DNA from: Hyphomicrobium facile | GTDB lineage: Bacteria; Pseudomonadota; Alphaproteobacteria; Rhizobiales; Hyphomicrobiaceae | Assembly (NCBI RefSeq): GCF_900116175.1 | Contig: NZ_FPCH01000005.1 | Span: 126,501-190,500 of the forward strand | Length of the DNA stretch: 64,000 nucleotides | Direction of reading: 5' to 3' | Shown here: positions 23,502-32,247 of the stretch, in pieces | How positions within the stretch are numbered: the stretch's first letter is position 1 | How the letters are laid out: the number at the start of each line of letters is the position of its first letter | Position numbers and translations under genes: made by a program | Notes under the pieces: model-generated | What the model was told of the DNA's origin: nothing | The model's input: only the letters and a program-made list of their open reading frames with translations | Database searches by the model: none

Positions 23502-24536
23502 ATGCACGTGATGCACTATCACTTTGGCAAGGACGGCGGCGCGGAGCGCTTTTTCGTTCATCTCGTTCGTGCGCTCGCCCGCCGCGGCCTGGAGCAAACC
23601 GTCGTCATTCGCAAAAACAGGAGTTGGCGCAGCGAAATCGAAGGTTCCGCAAACATCATCGAAAGTAACTTCCGCAATCTTTCGCCCGAACGGATTTTAT
23701 TGCCGCTCAAGGTCAAGCGCATCGCTCGCGCGACGAAGCCCGATGCGCTTTTCGCATGGGCAACGAGGGCAAGCCGCCTCATGCCGAATTACAAGGACTG
23801 CATCCGGATCTCGCGGCTCGGCGACTTCCCGACAAATCTCGGCTATTTCAAAAATTGCGATGTTCTCGTCTGCAATACGCCCGCGATTGGCGAGCATGTC
23901 CGAAAGATCGGATGGACGCGCGGCGTCGAGGTCATATCCAACTTCACGAACACCGATCGTTCCGTTTCCGCCGATCGCACGGCACTCGGCACGCCGCCTT
24001 CCGCGCCTGTGGTCATGTCCATGGGGCGCTTTGTTGAGCGCAAGGGCTTTGCGCAGCTCATCGCTGCTGTTTCGCTGCTGCCGGGCGTTCATCTCTGGCT
24101 CGCAGGCGACGGCGAAGAGCGCGCCAATCTTGAAAAGCTGGCAACGGATCTTGGAATGTTCGATCGGACGCGATTTCTCGGCTGGCAATCCGATCCGCGT
24201 CCGTATCTCGCTGCTGCCGACATTTTCGTTATGCCATCGAGCCATGAGCCGCTCGGAAACGTCATCCTCGAAGCTTGGGCGCAACAAAAGCCGGTTGTAT
24301 CAAGCCGTGCGGAAGGGCCGTCCTGGTTCATGCGGGATGGCGAGAACGGATTGCTCGTCGACATCGGCGATGTGAAAGGTCTCTCGAATGCGATCGCGCG
24401 ATTGATCGCCGACCCGGATCTCGCGGCGCGAATTGCCGAGAATGGCAGTAGGACGCTTACCGACTGGTTTTCCGAAGAAGCAGTCGCCAACGCCTACATC
24501 GATCTCTTCAAGCAGAAGCCCTCGGCACTAGCGTAG
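23502..24536 (+). CDS. Glycosyltransferase family 4
   Basis: The 344-residue protein is a GT-B fold GT4 enzyme. The N-terminal loop HYHFGKDGGAERFFVHLVRA (about residues 5-24) binds the acceptor/donor. The C-terminal half has VVMSMGRFVERKGFAQLIAA (about 171-190), LWLAGDGEERANLEKLA and the donor-binding EPLGNVILEAWAQQKPVVSS (about 250-269) with the EX7E-like pair. It probably adds a sugar to LPS or another cell-surface glycan. Start at ATG 23502, 14 bp after the GT2 stop. It ends in a nine-base convergent overlap with the next glycosyltransferase. Confidence 0.88.
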   Translation: MHVMHYHFGKDGGAERFFVHLVRALARRGLEQTVVIRKNRSWRSEIEGSANIIESNFRNLSPERILLPLKVKRIARATKPDALFAWATRASRLMPNYKDCIRISRLGDFPTNLGYFKNCDVLVCNTPAIGEHVRKIGWTRGVEVISNFTNTDRSVSADRTALGTPPSAPVVMSMGRFVERKGFAQLIAAVSLLPGVHLWLAGDGEERANLEKLATDLGMFDRTRFLGWQSDPRPYLAAADIFVMPSSHEPLGNVILEAWAQQKPVVSSRAEGPSWFMRDGENGLLVDIGDVKGLSNAIARLIADPDLAARIAENGSRTLTDWFSEEAVANAYIDLFKQKPSALA

Positions 24537-25877
24537 ACTTGCCTCGCCTAGCTGCCGCTCGCTCAATGCGTGAGGTTGATGATCGAGCCCGCTTGCGCTC
24601 GCTTCCGCGGCCGGCGCCGGGTATCGCAACAAGGCTCGATAAACTTCGAGGATCTTGCCTGCTTCGGTTTCAATCGAGAACTCTGCTGCGACGCGGCCGC
24701 GGCCTGCTGCTCCCATTTCCGCAGCGCGTTCCGGATTGTCCAGCAAGCGGGCCGTTGCTGCCGCGAGTGCCTCCACATCCGATGGCGCGACCAAGATACC
24801 GGTATCATCGACTACGATCTCAGGAAAAGCTCCGACCGTCGTCGCGACGACCGGTAAGCCACTTGCCATGGCTTCGAGCGGGGTCACTCCAAATCCCTCC
24901 CATCGTTGCGGAGCGACAAAGACATCGAGCGCGCGATACCAGCGCGGCATTTCCGACGTTCCGGCTTCCGGCAAAATCAGAAACCGTTCGTCAAGCCCCG
25001 CGGCTGCGATCTTATCCCGAAGCTCCGCCAGAAATTCCGTATGCGCAAAGGTTGCACGGCCTACCAATACTGCGCCGACGCCGGGGCGCGACGGGAGTAC
25101 GCGCAGCATAGCGTCCACGAAAACATCGCTCCCTTTTCCGGGGCGAATGCGGCCAAAGCAGCCAACCAGCTTCAGGTCCGGAAGGCCAAGCTCGTCGCGC
25201 GCAGCAGCCCGACTTTGCGCCGGATGAAACGCGTCGGTGTTGATGCCATGGCCAATCACTGTCGCCGGATATTGGAGGTACGTTGCCGTTTTGGTGGACG
25301 TCGCGATCAAGCCGTCCATGCGGGCGATCAACGAGCGGGTCCAGCGGGTATGATGTCGTTGCGATGCCGAAGTGAACACGAGCCGCAGAGGAAAGCCAAG
25401 CACGTCCCGCAACACGACTCCGGCCAGCATCTCGATATTCCGGCGCGCGTGCCAAATCCGGTAATCTCCGTCGGCTGGCTTTCGCCAGAGCATCGGCAAA
25501 TCGAGAACGCTCATTTTAGGCGTCGAGGGCGCCAACCCAGGACCCAATGCAGCAATTCTCGCGCTGCGCGCCAATACAGGCAAAATCCGTTCGAGCGTGG
25601 ACGTGACGCCCGACAGGCGCCGGGTGAAATTCGGCGCGACGATCTCGAGGTCACGTACGGATACCGGCGTCGAGGGTCCGGCCGCGTTACCGCCTGGCGC
25701 AGTACCACTACTCTTTGTACGTCGGATGGCAGTCAGAATATTTCGGAGTCGGCCCGCCGGCGGTTTATCCTTGTGGAAGCCGCTGCCGCTTCCAGCTTGA
25801 TAACCCTGATAAAGCGACCCGATGTGTCCGGGGGAAAACGCCCGCCTTTGACCACTTCCCATTGTGCCTCCCGGCAA
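24528..25877 (-). CDS. Glycosyltransferase family 4 (LpcC-like)
   Basis: The product is up to 449 residues; the first ~75 are low-complexity and the real start is uncertain. The GT4 core starts at LEIVAPNFTRRLSGVTSTLE (about 78-97). The donor-binding half has VGCFGRIRPGKGSDVFVDAM, the acid EMPRWYRALDVFVAPQRWEG and FGVTPLEAMASGLPVVATTV (about 340-380). This resembles rhizobial LPS-core mannosyltransferases of LpcC type, by eye only. It converges on the previous gene, sharing nine bases at the 3' ends, an arrangement without a terminator between them. Confidence 0.82.
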   Translation of the reverse strand: MPGGTMGSGQRRAFSPGHIGSLYQGYQAGSGSGFHKDKPPAGRLRNILTAIRRTKSSGTAPGGNAAGPSTPVSVRDLEIVAPNFTRRLSGVTSTLERILPVLARSARIAALGPGLAPSTPKMSVLDLPMLWRKPADGDYRIWHARRNIEMLAGVVLRDVLGFPLRLVFTSASQRHHTRWTRSLIARMDGLIATSTKTATYLQYPATVIGHGINTDAFHPAQSRAAARDELGLPDLKLVGCFGRIRPGKGSDVFVDAMLRVLPSRPGVGAVLVGRATFAHTEFLAELRDKIAAAGLDERFLILPEAGTSEMPRWYRALDVFVAPQRWEGFGVTPLEAMASGLPVVATTVGAFPEIVVDDTGILVAPSDVEALAAATARLLDNPERAAEMGAAGRGRVAAEFSIETEAGKILEVYRALLRYPAPAAEASASGLDHQPHALSERQLGEASLR

Positions 25878-26026
25878 GCCACTAAAATGGGCTCGTCAGG
25901 AGTTCTTGGTGGTCAGCAAAGGCTGAATAGCGTTCGTTTTGTTACGGTTTTGTATGCGTTGCGTTACTAACTATTCCGTGATGGCATCCGCGCAACAATA
26001 ACAGCATCCATTGACGGGATCAGACG

Positions 26027-26287
26027 GTGCCTCAAGGCGAACAACCCGATTTTGCGCCGATCGCGCTGGTCTTCCTGGTCGTGCTGGGCATCTTCGGAAT
26101 CGTCCATGCCTTGCTGGGGGATGGCCGCAATCTCGTCGATTACGCAATTGCGGTCGTACTTTGGCTCGGCGCGTGTTTGCTCGTCGTTGCTGCAGTCAAT
26201 CAGGCTTTTCGCGCGACACGGGCCATTGCCGAGTTCATCCGGTCGCGAAAGGCGAAGAGAACCGTCGGCCGTACGATCGATCAATAA
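26027..26287 (+). CDS. Small two-helix membrane protein
   Basis: The 86-residue protein starts at a GTG and has two hydrophobic segments (PIALVFLVVLGIFGIVHALL, about 11-30, and YAIAVVLWLGACLLVVAAV, about 39-57), then a basic tail (RSRKAKRTVGRTID). A positive-inside reading would put both ends in the cytoplasm. No known family is recognised. It sits inside the glycan locus and overlaps the convergent glycosyltransferase gene by seven bases. Confidence 0.6.
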   Translation: MPQGEQPDFAPIALVFLVVLGIFGIVHALLGDGRNLVDYAIAVVLWLGACLLVVAAVNQAFRATRAIAEFIRSRKAKRTVGRTIDQ

Positions 26288-27039
26288 TGCGGCGGGATAC
26301 TGAATTCGGCGCGAATTTCGTCGTTGATGTAAATACGGCTGAGGAGTCGGCGAACGAGATTTCTTGTCTTTCGGAACCGCAGAATTGATTTCCTCGCCAG
26401 ACTGACATTGTCACCGTGATGTCTAAGATAGATCGCCGCAGGAAACGGAACTGCTTCTAACCTCCGCCCCATTGCTGCGCTGTGTTTTGCGTACTCGGTG
26501 TGTTTTCCGTTTTCTATGATCGCGCAGACGCCGACGCCCGGCGTCAGATCATTTTCTCCAAGGTAGAAGACGCCGCATGTGCCGCAATGGCTTGGGAAAT
26601 CATTCGTCAGGCAAAAATTTTGCCCTGCGACATTGAACAAATATCCGGCCTGAAATAGGTAGCCGATCTTATTGTCCGTGAGCGTTATGTGCCGCGTCAG
26701 ACGATTACTGACGAGATCGTCCGCGTCCATCATCACGACGTACCCGCCACCGCGACGGCAAACTTCATCGGCGATCCTGCGAAGCTTGATCGTCTTATCG
26801 CGTATTTTTTCGCCCCAAGTCTGAGGGACTGCCCCTTGTACGCGAAGAAATTCTAATCGAGGATCATCGATGAACCGGGAAGCCGGAACGTCGTTGCATG
26901 CCACCAGAACCCGAATGTTTCCTTCCTGCGTAAGTACGGACTGAAGGGTCTGGTCCAACAACTCGACGACATGATCCCAATTGTTTGCTGCGAGCCGGCC
27001 AATCAGCGGCATGCAAAAATATATCGTATCTTCGGTCAT
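26281..27039 (-). CDS. GT-A type glycosyltransferase-like protein
   Basis: The 252-residue protein has a GT-A style core: YFCMPLIGRLAANNWDHVVE at the start, LVACNDVPASRFIDDPRLEF, then GGGYVVMMDADDLVSNRLTR (about 97-116) as the DxDD metal motif. This is close to GT2-like families acting on surface glycans. A basic C-terminal tail (about 215-240) may contact the membrane. It is divergent from the pyruvyltransferase-like gene with a 189-bp promoter region between. Confidence 0.7.
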   Translation of the reverse strand: MTEDTIYFCMPLIGRLAANNWDHVVELLDQTLQSVLTQEGNIRVLVACNDVPASRFIDDPRLEFLRVQGAVPQTWGEKIRDKTIKLRRIADEVCRRGGGYVVMMDADDLVSNRLTRHITLTDNKIGYLFQAGYLFNVAGQNFCLTNDFPSHCGTCGVFYLGENDLTPGVGVCAIIENGKHTEYAKHSAAMGRRLEAVPFPAAIYLRHHGDNVSLARKSILRFRKTRNLVRRLLSRIYINDEIRAEFSIPPHY

Positions 27040-27228
27040 TCAAAAATCGCTTCTGCTCACCGCAGGAAGGGGGCGCAAGTCCCATCCAATGCGTTGTCCT
27101 ATCCCGGCTTGAATAGTCGATGACATGGGCAGCCGCCAACGGCTTCGTGGCGCTCGACAGGATTCATTGCTATCGAGTATTTCACAGGGAACTTTGGTGA
27201 TATTCGAGCAGGACAGTTCAGAAGGCCA

Positions 27229-28317
27229 ATGCGGAAAGTAGGAATCGTATGCGCGTTCAACCCCGGCAACACAGGCATGTTCTCGGTTGATCTCGCGGCC
27301 AGCCGGGTGTTCGACGCGTGGAACATCGAACACACCCTGATCAACTTTCAAAAGCGACGCTGGCGACTGCCCTTGAAGTATCAGGTCTCCAGGACTCCAA
27401 ACAAGCTTGCACAGTACTCACACCTCCTCTTTTGGGGCGATTTCCAAAACAATCCCGTATACGGCACGCGGGACTTTGCGAACCGGGAAGTCAAGTTCGG
27501 GTACGCGCGCACAGCCACTGAGGGCGTGGCCAACTGGATTGGTCTGCATCTCGAACTTTCCAGTGTTTTGCCGAAGACCACGGTCGTCGCCTCCATCGGC
27601 AACTGCTTTCTTGGATCACGCGAGGCGGCGACACGGCACAACCTCTCCGCATCGCTGGCGACCTTTGCCGACACTGCAACACGGATCTTGCCGCGAGAAT
27701 CCCAGTCCGGGGCGGAACTTGTGGAGGCCGCGGGGGGCTCACCACGCAGCAACATTTCAACCGGCCTTGACCCGGCATTTTTGCTGGATCCCCAGAAGAG
27801 AGAGGATTTTCGGGAGAGCAAATATTTCGGATACTGCTTTGCGAGATCCAAGGTCCAAGATGTCGCCGAGGGGCTCGACGCTATCAGCAAGGCGACGGGA
27901 TTGACCGCTATTGAAGTGCCGTGGAGCGTCGGCAAGCGAAGAATATCGCAGAAGAAGATTTTTTCCGGCGCGTTAGAAGCGTTCGCACAATGCCGGTTCA
28001 TCGTGAGCGACGTCTATCATCTTACGGTGAATGCGATCAATCACGGCATCCCCGTCATCGTTCTGAGCCGACGGCAGGAAATGACTCAATCGTCCGTCGA
28101 TGATCAGAAAAAATCTGCACTGACAGATCAAATCGGAGCAAGCGGTTTGCACGTCATGCTGGCCGACGACGCCTCGTTCGTGACGCAGGTTCCGGCAGTC
28201 ATCGAGGCATATGAAGCGCTGATGGACGGCCAGACGTCCTTCGACGAGATCACGGAAGGTCTCATGTCTCAAAAAATGCGCTATCGATCCGCAATCAAAG
28301 AAATCTTGTGCGCTTGA
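27229..28317 (+). CDS. Polysaccharide pyruvyltransferase-family protein (CsaB-like)
   Basis: The 362-residue protein fits the polysaccharide pyruvyl transferase family: GIVCAFNPGNTGMFSVDLAA at the start (nucleotide-binding loop N-x-G), SHLLFWGDFQNN, a mid-region GLDPAFLLDP, and a C-terminal part with AQCRFIVSDVYHLTVNAINH then GIPVIVLSR (about 262-292), where the Asp/His are family-conserved. Such enzymes add ketal-linked pyruvate from phosphoenolpyruvate to sugar residues, giving acidic surface glycans; some relatives have other roles. It is flanked on both sides by glycosyltransferase genes on the opposite strand. Confidence 0.78.
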   Translation: MRKVGIVCAFNPGNTGMFSVDLAASRVFDAWNIEHTLINFQKRRWRLPLKYQVSRTPNKLAQYSHLLFWGDFQNNPVYGTRDFANREVKFGYARTATEGVANWIGLHLELSSVLPKTTVVASIGNCFLGSREAATRHNLSASLATFADTATRILPRESQSGAELVEAAGGSPRSNISTGLDPAFLLDPQKREDFRESKYFGYCFARSKVQDVAEGLDAISKATGLTAIEVPWSVGKRRISQKKIFSGALEAFAQCRFIVSDVYHLTVNAINHGIPVIVLSRRQEMTQSSVDDQKKSALTDQIGASGLHVMLADDASFVTQVPAVIEAYEALMDGQTSFDEITEGLMSQKMRYRSAIKEILCA

Positions 28318-28326
28318 TCACGGCAA

Positions 28327-29268
28327 TTATCTGCCGTCGATGGATCGATAATAAGCGCTGTAAAATCCAAAGCCGCCCAAGATCTGGCCCGCGGCTTTGA
28401 CGATACGGAGAGCTCCACCATAGAACAATGCTTTTCCGGCTGTGGGGAGAATGATCCATACGATCGCGCCGCAGAGCAAAACGAGGCTTCCTAGGACAAG
28501 TCCGCGCGATATCTTTGGGAGCAACGTCAGAAAGCCCCTGACGGCTCCCTGCTGAATTCGTAAAACCTGAGCTTGCGAAGTCGCGACCATGTATGTCCGC
28601 GAAATGCGCTTTTTGACGGAAAGGCGAGACGCCGGCAGCTCCTCGCGGAGCCGAGCTTCGGCCACCCAGATGATTTTTGCACCATTGCGTGTTGCCCGCC
28701 GGAAGAACTCGACATCTTCCGAACCGCCCAACAGCCGTTCGTCAAATCGTAGCGCCAAGCCGTCTTTGCGCACCAAATGCGCACGCATCAAAATGTTGTT
28801 GGTTGGCGCTCCTCGCAGAATTTTTCCCGTCGGACGGCACGGCCTGACGCGCGGCGTCCACCAATCGGGGGGCTCTCCCACGCAGATCTGTTCGACGGGT
28901 CCATTTGCTACATCGGCTTCAAATGTAACGCAGGCTTCATAAAGTTTTATCAGCCAGTCAGGTTCGGCATATTCGTCATCGTCGATCAGCGCGATCCAGT
29001 CGGCACCAAGTGCGTTTGCCAAATCAAGCGCTGCGTTACGGGCAAACGGAATTCCCAATCGTTGTTCGAGCCGGTAATGGATTTCTATCGGTGTTTGTTG
29101 CTGTATGGCAGACACGATTTCCGCTGAATCCGGCGTCAACGCGTTTTCGATAACGACAATGCGAATACGCGCATCGGACGGTGCTGTCAGATGTACGAGA
29201 CTTTCCAGACATCTCCTCAGCATTTCCGGTCGCTGCGCTGTGCAAACCGCGACAACAAATTCAGTCAT
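28327..29268 (-). CDS. Glycosyltransferase family 2 with C-terminal membrane segments
   Basis: The 313-residue protein has a GT2 catalytic domain with VVAVCTAQRPEMLRRCLESL (5-24), IVVIENALTPD, RLGIPFARNAALDLANALGA and the metal motif WIALIDDDEYAEPDWLIKL (about 91-109). ILMRAHLVRKDG and LLGGSEDVEFFRRA (about 180-193) supply the acceptor side. The C-terminal 70 residues contain one or two hydrophobic segments (GLVLGSLVLLCGAIVWIILP), so it is probably attached to the inner membrane. It converges on the pyruvyltransferase-like gene (9-bp gap) and lies 144 bp downstream of the Mur-ligase-like gene, same strand. Confidence 0.85.
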   Translation of the reverse strand: MTEFVVAVCTAQRPEMLRRCLESLVHLTAPSDARIRIVVIENALTPDSAEIVSAIQQQTPIEIHYRLEQRLGIPFARNAALDLANALGADWIALIDDDEYAEPDWLIKLYEACVTFEADVANGPVEQICVGEPPDWWTPRVRPCRPTGKILRGAPTNNILMRAHLVRKDGLALRFDERLLGGSEDVEFFRRATRNGAKIIWVAEARLREELPASRLSVKKRISRTYMVATSQAQVLRIQQGAVRGFLTLLPKISRGLVLGSLVLLCGAIVWIILPTAGKALFYGGALRIVKAAGQILGGFGFYSAYYRSIDGR

Positions 29269-29412
29269 CTGCTCGTCACCAGCATAGTCAATGGCATGAA
29301 ATCGATGTCTTAAACTGAAGCGATTCGAGCCTTAAAGCCCGAAATGCCTCTCGCGGTTTCAATATGCTGGGAATACCGTGTTGATAACTCTGCAAGCGTC
29401 AATTCATCGGTT

Positions 29413-30834
29413 TCAGCGACGTCGAGAGCGCGAGCGCCCTTCATGTTCATCGAACGCCGCTCCGAACAATCCGCATTCAAAGCAGGAAGTCTTTTTTCCA
29501 CACTCATTTGCCCAACACCTGACTGGCTCAACGGCATCAAGCATCAGCCGCTCGAGGTGCAAATTTCTCGCAGACTTCAATAAAATAACTTCGCCTTCTT
29601 GAGCGGTATCCGTCAAGTGCCTGGCCAGCGCCTCCATGCTCGCGAACGCCCGGAATTTTCCGGTCTCGACGTCGTGACGTGGCGCATGCGCCTTATGTGC
29701 CCTCGCACCGACAAAGCAAACTTCGTCGGCTACTTTGGCCGCGGCCTGATACGTGTCGCGGTACTTTCTGTCGGAGTTCCCCCTGTAGTCGCTGATCTGA
29801 CCCAGAATGAATCGCTTTTTGGTGGCGGCGATGGTTCTCAAGGTCTCCAAGGGCAATCCGATACTGTGATATGGCGCCTTCTCCGTATCGAGAATAAACT
29901 TCCGTCCATTCACACTGTAGACGCTCATTCGACCGTGCACGGCTGAGAAACTTGCGACTTTCTCGGCAATTGTATCGGCCGACACTCCCAATTCGAGCGC
30001 GCACGTTACGGCTGCGGTCACCGACAGCCAATTGTGCTTGCCGAGCAGCTGAGTTCGAAGAGGCATGCGGCCGTGGCGACTGTGTAGAACGAAATCAAGA
30101 GTGCCATCTGACGATAAATTCAAATCGGTGGCCCGATACTCACCGCCCTCCACTCCGAAAAACACGCATTTTGCACGAGTCATTTCTGCCATCGCGCGAC
30201 AGTGCGGATCGTCGAAATTTAAAATGGCTCTCCCGTTGACAGGCAGAGTCCGAACAAAGCTGGCTTTCTCTTCCGCAACAGCTTCGATCGTTCGAAATGC
30301 CGTGCAATGCTCGATTGCGACGAGTGTGACGATCGCGATATCGGGCTTTATCAGCTCTGCAGCTTTAGGTAATTGACCTGGCGCCTCCGTTCCCTGCTCG
30401 AGCACGACGAAAGCGTCTCTCCGCCTAAGGCGCCGGAGGGTATGAACGGCGTCCCGAAATTGATTGGCAACGAACTGTGACCGAACACTGCCTTTTTCAG
30501 ATAGAATGTGCGCCAACAGAGCGACGGTTGTCGTTTTGCCGCTACTTCCGGTAACCGCGATAACTTTGGCGTTCGTGAGCCGGCGATTAACGCGGGCTCT
30601 GACTTCGCGAATTTTTTTGCGCAGGCGTTTGAAGGCGTGACGAACGGCATTTGGCTTCGCGGTCGTCACCCCATAGCCTCCCCCTGACGGCCCTCGCCGC
30701 ATTAATTCAGTCGCGCTTTTGCGCAGTCGATCTGCGGAAATTGAGCCCAAGAGACGAGCAGCTTTCTGTGTGCCGCTATCGATTTCTGGCTGACGAAATA
30801 GATCTAGCACGTTGAGCCGCGGACGCACAAACAC
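29413..30834 (-). CDS. Mur-ligase-like protein with C-terminal cysteine cluster
   Basis: The 473-residue protein has the central and C-terminal domains of Mur ligases such as MurF. The P-loop reads KVIAVTGSSGKTTTVALLAH (about 88-107); other marks are FVVLEQGTE, HCTAFRTIEAVAEEK, ILNFDDPHC and LLGKHNWLSVTAAV (about 265-278), and the C-terminal domain ILDTEKAPYHSIGLPLETLR. Mur ligases use ATP to join an amino acid or peptide to a carboxylate. The N-terminal UDP-MurNAc-binding domain is replaced by about 80 basic residues, and the C-terminus has CWANECGKKTSCFECGLFG, four cysteines in a zinc-ribbon-like spacing. The glycan-locus context suggests amidation of a surface-glycan acid by an amino acid, which is inference. 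Confidence 0.75.
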   Translation of the reverse strand: MFVRPRLNVLDLFRQPEIDSGTQKAARLLGSISADRLRKSATELMRRGPSGGGYGVTTAKPNAVRHAFKRLRKKIREVRARVNRRLTNAKVIAVTGSSGKTTTVALLAHILSEKGSVRSQFVANQFRDAVHTLRRLRRRDAFVVLEQGTEAPGQLPKAAELIKPDIAIVTLVAIEHCTAFRTIEAVAEEKASFVRTLPVNGRAILNFDDPHCRAMAEMTRAKCVFFGVEGGEYRATDLNLSSDGTLDFVLHSRHGRMPLRTQLLGKHNWLSVTAAVTCALELGVSADTIAEKVASFSAVHGRMSVYSVNGRKFILDTEKAPYHSIGLPLETLRTIAATKKRFILGQISDYRGNSDRKYRDTYQAAAKVADEVCFVGARAHKAHAPRHDVETGKFRAFASMEALARHLTDTAQEGEVILLKSARNLHLERLMLDAVEPVRCWANECGKKTSCFECGLFGAAFDEHEGRSRSRRR

Positions 30835-31017
30835 GCTCGCGCATTACTTCCGCGATAGCGAACAACCACCGCTTCATTGTTTTTGCTCGCCGTTTGACGG
30901 TCAGAGCGGTTCGTACTAAGCCGTCGCGAGGCCACCATTTCCGCGGTCGCTTGAGGCGATCCGTCGCCGCGGAGGCTTCTCGATCGAAATCGCGACGGAG
31001 ACGGCATTAGCCGACCG

Positions 31018-32241
31018 ATGCCACCTGTTATTCTTCCTCAGACGCCGGGCCTTTGGGGCCATAGACCGCTGCAGGTCTTCCTTTGGGCGCGCGGTTTCTC
31101 GAAATTTTCATCGCAAATCCTGACGGTCGCTGTCGGCTGGCAGATCTACGACATGACGAGCAGCGCGCTTGCCCTCGGCATGGCCGGTCTCGCGCAATTT
31201 CTGCCGACTGCAGTTCTGGTCTTCGTCGCCGGACACGTGTCTGATCGATATGACCGCAGGCGGTTGATGCAGCTCTGCCAGCTCATCGAGGCCGTTATCG
31301 CGCTCTTTCTCGCGTGGGGCAGTTACGAAGGCTGGCTGACCGTGCCGCAGATCTTCGCCGCCGTCGCGCTTTTCGGCGTTGCCGCCGCGTTCGAGAGCCC
31401 TTCGACGGCTGCGTTGCTGCCGGCCGTCGCGCCTACCGGCATGCTGCAAAAAGCGACCGCGCTTTCAACCGGGGTCTTTCAGCTCGCGGCCATCACCGGT
31501 CCGGCTGTCGGCGGACTTTCCTACGGTGTCTCCGCAGCATTGCCTTACGCGATCATGGCGGGGTTCTGGGCGACAGCGGCAATCCTCAATGGCGGGATCA
31601 AAATCGAGAGGCCGGTCAGCGCGCGAGAGTCACCGACACCTGGGGCCCTCTTCGCGGGCCTGCATTTCGTTCGCAATAATCCCGCCATCCTGGGCACGAT
31701 CTCACTCGATCTCTTTGCGGTTCTGCTTGGCGGCGCTTCCGCGCTGCTGCCGATCTACGCTCGCGACATCTTGCAGACGGGGCCGTGGGGGCTCGGAATG
31801 CTACGCGGCGCACAGGCCGTCGGCGCCTTATTGATGACGGGGTTTCTCAGCCGCCACGCGATCATCGACCGGGTTGGAATGCGCATGTTCCAAGCGGTCA
31901 TCGTGTTCGGCGTTGCGACCGTGATCTTCGGACTTTCGCATACGCTTTGGCTGTCGGTGCTGGCGCTCGCGGTGATGGGTGCGGCTGATACGATCAGCGT
32001 CATCATCCGGGTTTCGCTGGTCCAACTCGCAACGCCCGACGAGATGCGCGGCCGCGTCGGCGCGGTGAACTTCCTTTTCATCAACGCGTCGAACCAGCTC
32101 GGCGAATTCGAAAGCGGAATGATGGCCGCTCTTCTCGGCGCCGTTCCGGCAGTCGTGTTCGGCGGCGTTGGAACGATTGCGGTGGCGCTGCTGTGGATGA
32201 AGCTGTTCCCGGCCCTGCGCGATCTGAACCGGCTCGAATAG
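31018..32241 (+). CDS. MFS transporter, EntS-like exporter
   Basis: The 407-residue protein has twelve hydrophobic segments and the MFS loop 2-3 signature, AGHVSDRYDRRRLMQLCQLI (about 71-90). It resembles the EntS/DUF894 branch (VGWQIYDMTSSALALGMAGL near the start; RGAQAVGALLMTGFLSRH after helix 7). Branch members export siderophores or drugs by proton exchange; no substrate can be read here. It is convergent with the hydroxyacid oxidase gene, six bases apart. Confidence 0.85.
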   Translation: MPPVILPQTPGLWGHRPLQVFLWARGFSKFSSQILTVAVGWQIYDMTSSALALGMAGLAQFLPTAVLVFVAGHVSDRYDRRRLMQLCQLIEAVIALFLAWGSYEGWLTVPQIFAAVALFGVAAAFESPSTAALLPAVAPTGMLQKATALSTGVFQLAAITGPAVGGLSYGVSAALPYAIMAGFWATAAILNGGIKIERPVSARESPTPGALFAGLHFVRNNPAILGTISLDLFAVLLGGASALLPIYARDILQTGPWGLGMLRGAQAVGALLMTGFLSRHAIIDRVGMRMFQAVIVFGVATVIFGLSHTLWLSVLALAVMGAADTISVIIRVSLVQLATPDEMRGRVGAVNFLFINASNQLGEFESGMMAALLGAVPAVVFGGVGTIAVALLWMKLFPALRDLNRLE

Positions 32242-32247
32242 TCTCGT

